From CAWCUU01 sp963798855 (GTDB lineage Bacteria > Gemmatimonadota > Gemmatimonadetes > Longimicrobiales > RSA9): 64,000 nt of DNA. Within the stretch, counting starts at the first letter, position 1; every line of letters starts with the position of its first letter. The notes under the pieces are model-generated. The model saw only the letters and a list, made by a program, of their open reading frames with translations, was not told the origin of the DNA and ran no database searches. The position numbers and the translations under genes are program-made. This document shows positions 62,390-64,000 of the stretch, one piece after another. The stretch covers positions 372,001 to 436,000 of the forward strand of contig CAWCUU010000004.1 in assembly GCA_963798855.1 (NCBI GenBank). The letters are read 5' to 3'.

Positions 62390-62419
62390 AAACCCGGACG
62401 CGAACGACCGCACACGCAC
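62286..62419. repeat. Direct repeat unit 2, palindromic, right of the S23-like fragment
   Basis: Begins GTGCCCGGCCGTTCCCCCTG and ends with a 61-base block (62359-62419) opening GCAAGCGGGTCACGCAAGCG and closing GACCGCACACGCAC. It is a diverged direct copy of 61887-62025, with mismatches concentrated around ATGAAAA.CCGG in the block. Confidence 0.8.
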
Positions 62420-62585
62420 ACGGGGCGTAGCTCTGGTGCGGCGGTGGGGCGGGGTGCCGCTGGACACGGCTGGCCTGCAGGTGCTAGGCTACCGCCGGTT
62501 GTGGGCGGACTTCGCCGGGATGGGGACGCAAACGATCCTCGGGTATGTCCGGGAGTAGGCCGATCCACACAGACGGACGCGCACC

Positions 62586-64000
62586 TTGAGAATTCGCCCC
62601 CAGCTCGCTGCCGCGCTGCTGCTCTGCTCGGGCGCCGCGGCCTGCCAACGCAAGCTGCCGGGCCCATCGTCCTCCGTATACCAGGAGGCGGTCGGCTCCT
62701 TCTACACCGGCCTGGCCGCGGTGCAGGTCGGCGAGAGCGGCGTAGCGGAAGCCGCGTTCCGGCGCGTCACCGAGCTCGTGCCGGAAGAGCCGGCCGCCTG
62801 GGCCGACCTCGGATTGGTCGCGCTCCAGCAGGAACAGCTCGACACGGCCGCGGCCCGACTCGAGCGAGCGCGCTCGCTGGCGCCGGAGAACGGCCGCATC
62901 GCGCTGCTCTCGGCGCTCGTCGCGCGCACGCGGGGAAATCTGGACGAAGCCACGAAGTACCTCCGGGACGCCGTGCGGCTGGACCCTCGGAACCTGCAGG
63001 CGCTGTATCTGCTCGCCCGGACGCTCGAGGAGGCGGGTGGCCCTGGGAGCACCGCGGAGGCGCAGCAGCAGCTGGAGCGGATCCTGGCGGTGCAGCCCGG
63101 TAACCTCGTGGCGCTCCTCGAGCGCGCCCGCCTGGCGGCGAGCGCCGGTGATCGTGCGACGCTCGCCCAGGCGCTCGACGCGATCCAGTCCCGCCTGGAG
63201 GTACCCTCCGCTTCGACCACGACACAGTTGCGGGCGGTCCGCGAGGCCGCGGCGGCCGGCGATTTCGTCCGCGCCGCGACGCAGACCGCCCTTCTCGAGA
63301 CCGAGCTGGAGCCGTTGCCCGCCTACCAGGGAGACCGGGCCGCCGTCGTGATCTCGCCCGGGCGCTCGGATGTGGTGCTGACCCGCTTCGTCCGGCTGGC
63401 CACGCCGGTGCCCCGAGCGTCGCCGCCCGATACGGCGATCCGCTTCGTGGCGGAGCCGCTCGCCGGCCCGAGCGGGCCTCATGCGTGGCTCCAGGCGGTG
63501 TGGCTGAGCGATGCGACGCCGCTCGCCCTGCTCAGCGCGGACCGGCGGAGCCTCTGGGTCGCGAGCGAGTCCGAGCGCGCCCGGACCTATCCGTTCCCCG
63601 GCGGCGACTCCGGGATGCCATCGCCGAACGCCGTGGCGCCGCTCGACTACGACTACGATTTTCGCGTCGACCTCGCCCTCGCCGGCGGCGGCGGGCTGCG
63701 CCTCCTGCACCAGGATCCCGACGGCGGCTTCACCAATGCGACGGCCGGGGCGATTCCGACCGCTGTCGCGCGCGGCGCGTACGCCGGTGCCTGGGCCGTC
63801 GACCTCGACATGGACGGCGACCTCGACCTCGTGGTCGCGCGCGAGGCGGGGCCTCCCCTCCTGCTCACGAATCGCGGCGACGGGCGGTTCGAGCGGCGCC
63901 CGGGCTTCGAGGGCGTGAGCCGGCTTCGCCAGTTCGCCTGGGCCGACCTCGACGCCGACGGCGCGCCGGACGCCGTGCTGCTGGACGCCGCGGGACGGCT
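62586..64000 (+). CDS. Lipoprotein with TPRs and an FG-GAP/CRTAC1 propeller (runs off the window)
   Basis: About 471 residues are visible from a TTG start. The leader ends LLLCSGAAACQRK, a lipid-attachment Cys. TPRs follow (about residues 35-210: AAWADLGLVALQQEQLDTAA, NLDEATKYLRDAVRLDPRNL). Then the first propeller blades of a CRTAC1-type domain appear, with D-x-D loops (LDYDYDFRVDLAL, DLDMDGDLDLVV, DLDADGAPDAVL). The C-terminus, probably including ASPIC/UnbV, lies beyond the edge. No good ribosome site is seen, so the start is tentative. It is divergent from the other FG-GAP gene of the locus. Confidence 0.85.
   Translation, partial: MRIRPQLAAALLLCSGAAACQRKLPGPSSSVYQEAVGSFYTGLAAVQVGESGVAEAAFRRVTELVPEEPAAWADLGLVALQQEQLDTAAARLERARSLAPENGRIALLSALVARTRGNLDEATKYLRDAVRLDPRNLQALYLLARTLEEAGGPGSTAEAQQQLERILAVQPGNLVALLERARLAASAGDRATLAQALDAIQSRLEVPSASTTTQLRAVREAAAAGDFVRAATQTALLETELEPLPAYQGDRAAVVISPGRSDVVLTRFVRLATPVPRASPPDTAIRFVAEPLAGPSGPHAWLQAVWLSDATPLALLSADRRSLWVASESERARTYPFPGGDSGMPSPNAVAPLDYDYDFRVDLALAGGGGLRLLHQDPDGGFTNATAGAIPTAVARGAYAGAWAVDLDMDGDLDLVVAREAGPPLLLTNRGDGRFERRPGFEGVSRLRQFAWADLDADGAPDAVLLDAAGR

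Larger units (their letters stand above)
61679..62585. other. 907-base repeat-rich region between two divergent FG-GAP genes
   Basis: Contains two direct repeat units and a truncated four-helix-bundle gene (separate entries). At 61810-61837 AGGATAGTGGGG and CCCCATCGTATCCT form an imperfect hairpin. After the second unit, 62430-62560 has an open stretch (GVPLDTAGLQVLGYRRLWAD) with no recognisable family. Confidence 0.55.

Noticed and set aside
61887..62419. Diversity-generating retroelement with an Avd gene
   Set aside because: The S23-like fragment resembles Avd, but there is no reverse transcriptase, template repeat or variable C-type lectin target in the window.
61950..62430. CRISPR array in the repeat region
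   Set aside because: Only two long diverged copies exist, with no regular short repeats or spacers and no cas genes.
1..64000. Hundreds of long open frames in non-coding phases
   Set aside because: High GC makes stops rare on all frames. The frames overlap clear genes, have Arg/Pro/Ala-heavy composition and match no family, so they were treated as shadows.

Overview
The window is strongly GC-rich and bacterial. It carries tandem SusC/SusD outer-membrane genes, many secreted lipoproteins and periplasmic enzymes, FIREL/RRRVF-type TPR signalling proteins, DUF5916 and DUF1259 proteins, CRTAC1-type FG-GAP proteins, and frequent GTG/TTG starts. This mix fits Gemmatimonadota best (inference from gene content; no rRNA or other marker gene is present). 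I saw no tRNA, rRNA, CRISPR array, phage gene or transposase.

Layout. 1-2.7 kb: a glycosyltransferase (cut by the window edge), a YbhN-type membrane protein and an unknown membrane protein. 2.8-9.0 kb: a leftward set (DUF1080 hydrolase, GMC oxidoreductase, Tat-exported small subunit, Gfo/Idh/MocA oxidoreductase) diverging from an MFS permease, which looks like a 3-keto-glycoside route. 9-18.3 kb: mostly unlinked genes (DUF488, a cyanophycinase-like fusion, secreted protein, DUF6494, amidohydrolase, S41 peptidase, ATP-dependent DNA ligase, serine hydrolase). 18.3-18.5 kb: a 62-bp palindromic repeat array between convergent genes. 18.5-33.8 kb: a TPR sensor-like protein with an in-frame stop, then several small regulator-plus-target modules (two TetR, two ArsR) whose operators and promoters can be read directly, with peroxiredoxin, YHS, hydrolase, DUF5916, DUF1259, beta-propeller and SRPBCC genes.

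34.3-61.7 kb is a carbohydrate locus: an alpha-galactosidase-like gene, NagB, an APH-fold sugar kinase, an APC permease, a GH2 enzyme with exo-beta-D-glucosaminidase signatures, three GH3 enzymes, a GH30 enzyme, a YdjC/ChbG-like deacetylase, SusC, SusD and a CRTAC1 protein. Read together it suggests uptake of an amino-sugar-containing glycan, release of glucosamine outside the cytoplasm, import, phosphorylation and NagB deamination. This is a hypothesis from gene content. 61.7-62.6 kb holds a repeat-bounded fragment of a four-helix-bundle (S23/IVP) gene, and a TPR/FG-GAP lipoprotein gene then runs off the right edge.

Quality warning. At least seven places carry one-base indels or an in-frame stop that break otherwise well-conserved proteins (near 6433, 19601, 35202, 51209-51215, 60706, and three within 61354-61435). 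Most are single-base insertions that restore a family motif when removed. They look more like long-read consensus errors than biology, but some could be real. Affected genes are described in both their literal and their repaired form.
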